Shown: positions 5,644-6,659 of the stretch, piece after piece | Numbering within the stretch: position 1 is the stretch's first letter | How the letters are laid out: each line of letters starts with the position of its first letter | NCBI GenBank assembly: GCA_051881655.1 | Contig: JBJEQH010000216.1 | Coordinates: forward strand, 1 to 6,659 | Reading direction: 5' to 3' | Source of the DNA: Heritagella sp051881655 | GTDB taxonomy: Bacteria > Bacillota > Clostridia > Oscillospirales > Acutalibacteraceae | Length of the DNA stretch: 6,659 nt | Notes under the pieces: generated by a model | Told to the model about the DNA's origin: nothing | Databases searched by the model: none | The model's input: the letters and a program-made list of their open reading frames with translations, nothing else | Program-made: the position numbers and the translations under genes

Positions 5644-6659
5644 TCAGTAGCAGCCAAGGCTCATTGCCGCATGGTAGGCGGTGTGGATGCAGGTTTTTAC
5701 CCGCCCCACTTTGCCGCAGTCGCCAATGCGGTAGAAATCGGGCGCACAGGCGCGATAGGCCTCGGCCTGCATCCCGCGGCTCTTCATCCCGGCGGCCAGC
5801 ACGATGGAGTCCGCCGGAACCTCAAACCGGTTCCCCTTCCGGTCCTCCACCATCACGCCCGTTTCGGTCACCGCCACGCAGGAGGTACCGGTCAGCGCGG
5901 TGACCTTCTGCTCCACCTGCTCCCGCACGGCGGGACCGTAGTGCACATTTCCGTCTTTGGCGATGAGATCCTCCCGCTCCACCACCGTCACTTCATGGCC
6001 CCGGTCCGCCAGATAGACGGCCGTTTCCGCGCCGACCAGGCCGCCGCCGATGACCACCACTCGTTTTCCCAGGGCGTCGGGCGCCTGATAGGCCTCGGTG
6101 CTCAGGGTGACGCGCCCGGGCACCAATCCCGCGATGGGGGGAAACACGGGATCCGACCCGATGGCCAGCATCACGGCATCGGGCTGCAGGGCGGCCACCA
6201 TTTCGGGGGACGCCTCGGTGTTCAGATGCACCTCGACGGCGTGGCGGTTCACCTCGCGGATCAGGTACTCCTTAAAGCGGTGCAGGTCAAATTTGTTGAC
6301 CGTATCGAAATCGGTATAGGTGAGCAGCCCGCCCAGATGGTCCGATTTTTCCAGCAGAATCACCTGATGCCCCCGCTCGGCGGCCGTGATGGCCGCCTGC
6401 ATCCCGGCGGGCCCCCCGCCCACAATGACGGTCTTCAGCCGGCGCTCGGGCTGGGGCCAGGCGTTTTTCAGCCGGCTCTCGTGCCCGGCCAGGGGATTTA
6501 CATCACAGCTGAACCGGTCATGGGCGCACATCTCCCCGATGCAGTTGGTGCAGCGCAGACAGGGGCGGATCTCGTCCGCCCGGCCCCGGCGGGCCTTGTT
6601 GGCCCAGTGGGGATCGGCAATCTGGGCGCGGCACATGGCAATGCAGTCCGCCTGCCCCT
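5644..6659 (-). CDS. C-terminal half of an Fe-S NADH:flavin oxidoreductase (2,4-dienoyl-CoA / enoate reductase-like)
   Basis: The frame is open to the right edge, so the N-terminal half, including most of the FMN barrel, is missing; about 337 residues are visible of an expected 640-670. Members reduce activated C=C bonds using NAD(P)H through FAD, a 4Fe-4S cluster and FMN. Counting from the first visible Met (6636): the end of the barrel, CIAMCRAQIADPHWANKA; the Fe-S Cys cluster RPCLRCTNC with Cys26, 29 and 32, then Cys44 in SCDVNP; the FAD-binding VIVGGGPAG (71-78); the NAD(P)H-binding VVVIGGGLVGAE (193-204), with Glu220 ending the next strand, which favours NADH; and the C-terminal FAD motif YRIGDCG (302-308). 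Relatives include FadH-type reductases, Clostridia enoate reductases and BaiCD/BaiH bile-acid enzymes; which of these it resembles most cannot be told here. The GH3 promoter lies in the 151-bp gap downstream. Confidence 0.93.
   Translation of the reverse strand, partial: GQADCIAMCRAQIADPHWANKARRGRADEIRPCLRCTNCIGEMCAHDRFSCDVNPLAGHESRLKNAWPQPERRLKTVIVGGGPAGMQAAITAAERGHQVILLEKSDHLGGLLTYTDFDTVNKFDLHRFKEYLIREVNRHAVEVHLNTEASPEMVAALQPDAVMLAIGSDPVFPPIAGLVPGRVTLSTEAYQAPDALGKRVVVIGGGLVGAETAVYLADRGHEVTVVEREDLIAKDGNVHYGPAVREQVEQKVTALTGTSCVAVTETGVMVEDRKGNRFEVPADSIVLAAGMKSRGMQAEAYRACAPDFYRIGDCGKVGRVKTCIHTAYHAAMSLGCY

Noticed and set aside
5627..5645. G+C-rich hairpin just after the oxidoreductase stop (GAGCC pairing with GGTTC around a CC/GG core)
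   Set aside because: No T tract follows on the minus strand and the stem includes a wobble pair and a bulge, so I do not call it an intrinsic terminator; it may still slow or stabilise the transcript end.

Overview
This window most likely comes from the chromosome of an anaerobic, fairly G+C-rich Clostridia member (Oscillospiraceae/Lachnospiraceae-like), probably from a gut. That placement is an inference. It rests on a Ser/Glu-tailed SGNH lipoprotein, a DUF4358 lipoprotein, a GH3 enzyme with the N-terminal and C-terminal features common in gut Clostridia, a compact type-B carboxylesterase, an Fe-S old-yellow-enzyme oxidoreductase, and strong AGGAGG-type ribosome binding sites. I see no rRNA, tRNA, mobile element, CRISPR array or phage signature.

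Layout. Positions 1-212 (+) hold the charged, helical C-terminus of an unrecognised protein, with a possible terminator over its stop codon. Positions 213-354 hold a promoter-like TATAAT and a short leader with several mutually exclusive small hairpins. Positions 355-1224 (+) encode an SGNH/GDSL-type lipoprotein. A DUF4358 lipoprotein follows at 1281-1757 (+), probably in the same transcript. A very strong bidirectional terminator (1774-1811) separates these from the minus-strand genes. On the minus strand, reading right to left, are the C-terminal half of an NADH:flavin oxidoreductase / enoate-reductase-like enzyme (6659-5644, cut by the window edge), a complete GH3 beta-glycosidase (5492-3231) with its own promoter, and a compact type-B carboxylesterase (3139-1829). 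The last two are separated by a 91-bp gap that contains a terminator-like stem-loop.

How the genes may work together. The GH3 enzyme and the esterase have no visible signal peptide and lie in the same direction. A plausible reading is cytoplasmic processing of imported, ester-decorated oligosaccharides or glycosides, with esterase output tuned by the intergenic hairpin. The reductase upstream has its own downstream gap and promoter boundary, so it need not be co-regulated. The two plus-strand lipoproteins look like a separate cell-surface pair, possibly concerned with acyl groups on envelope or extracellular polymers. Most of the window is ordinary metabolic gene content. The points most worth a second look are the SGNH-DUF4358 pair, the hairpin between GH3 and esterase, the departures from the usual catalytic-acid motifs in both hydrolases, and the Fe-S cysteine spacing of the reductase.
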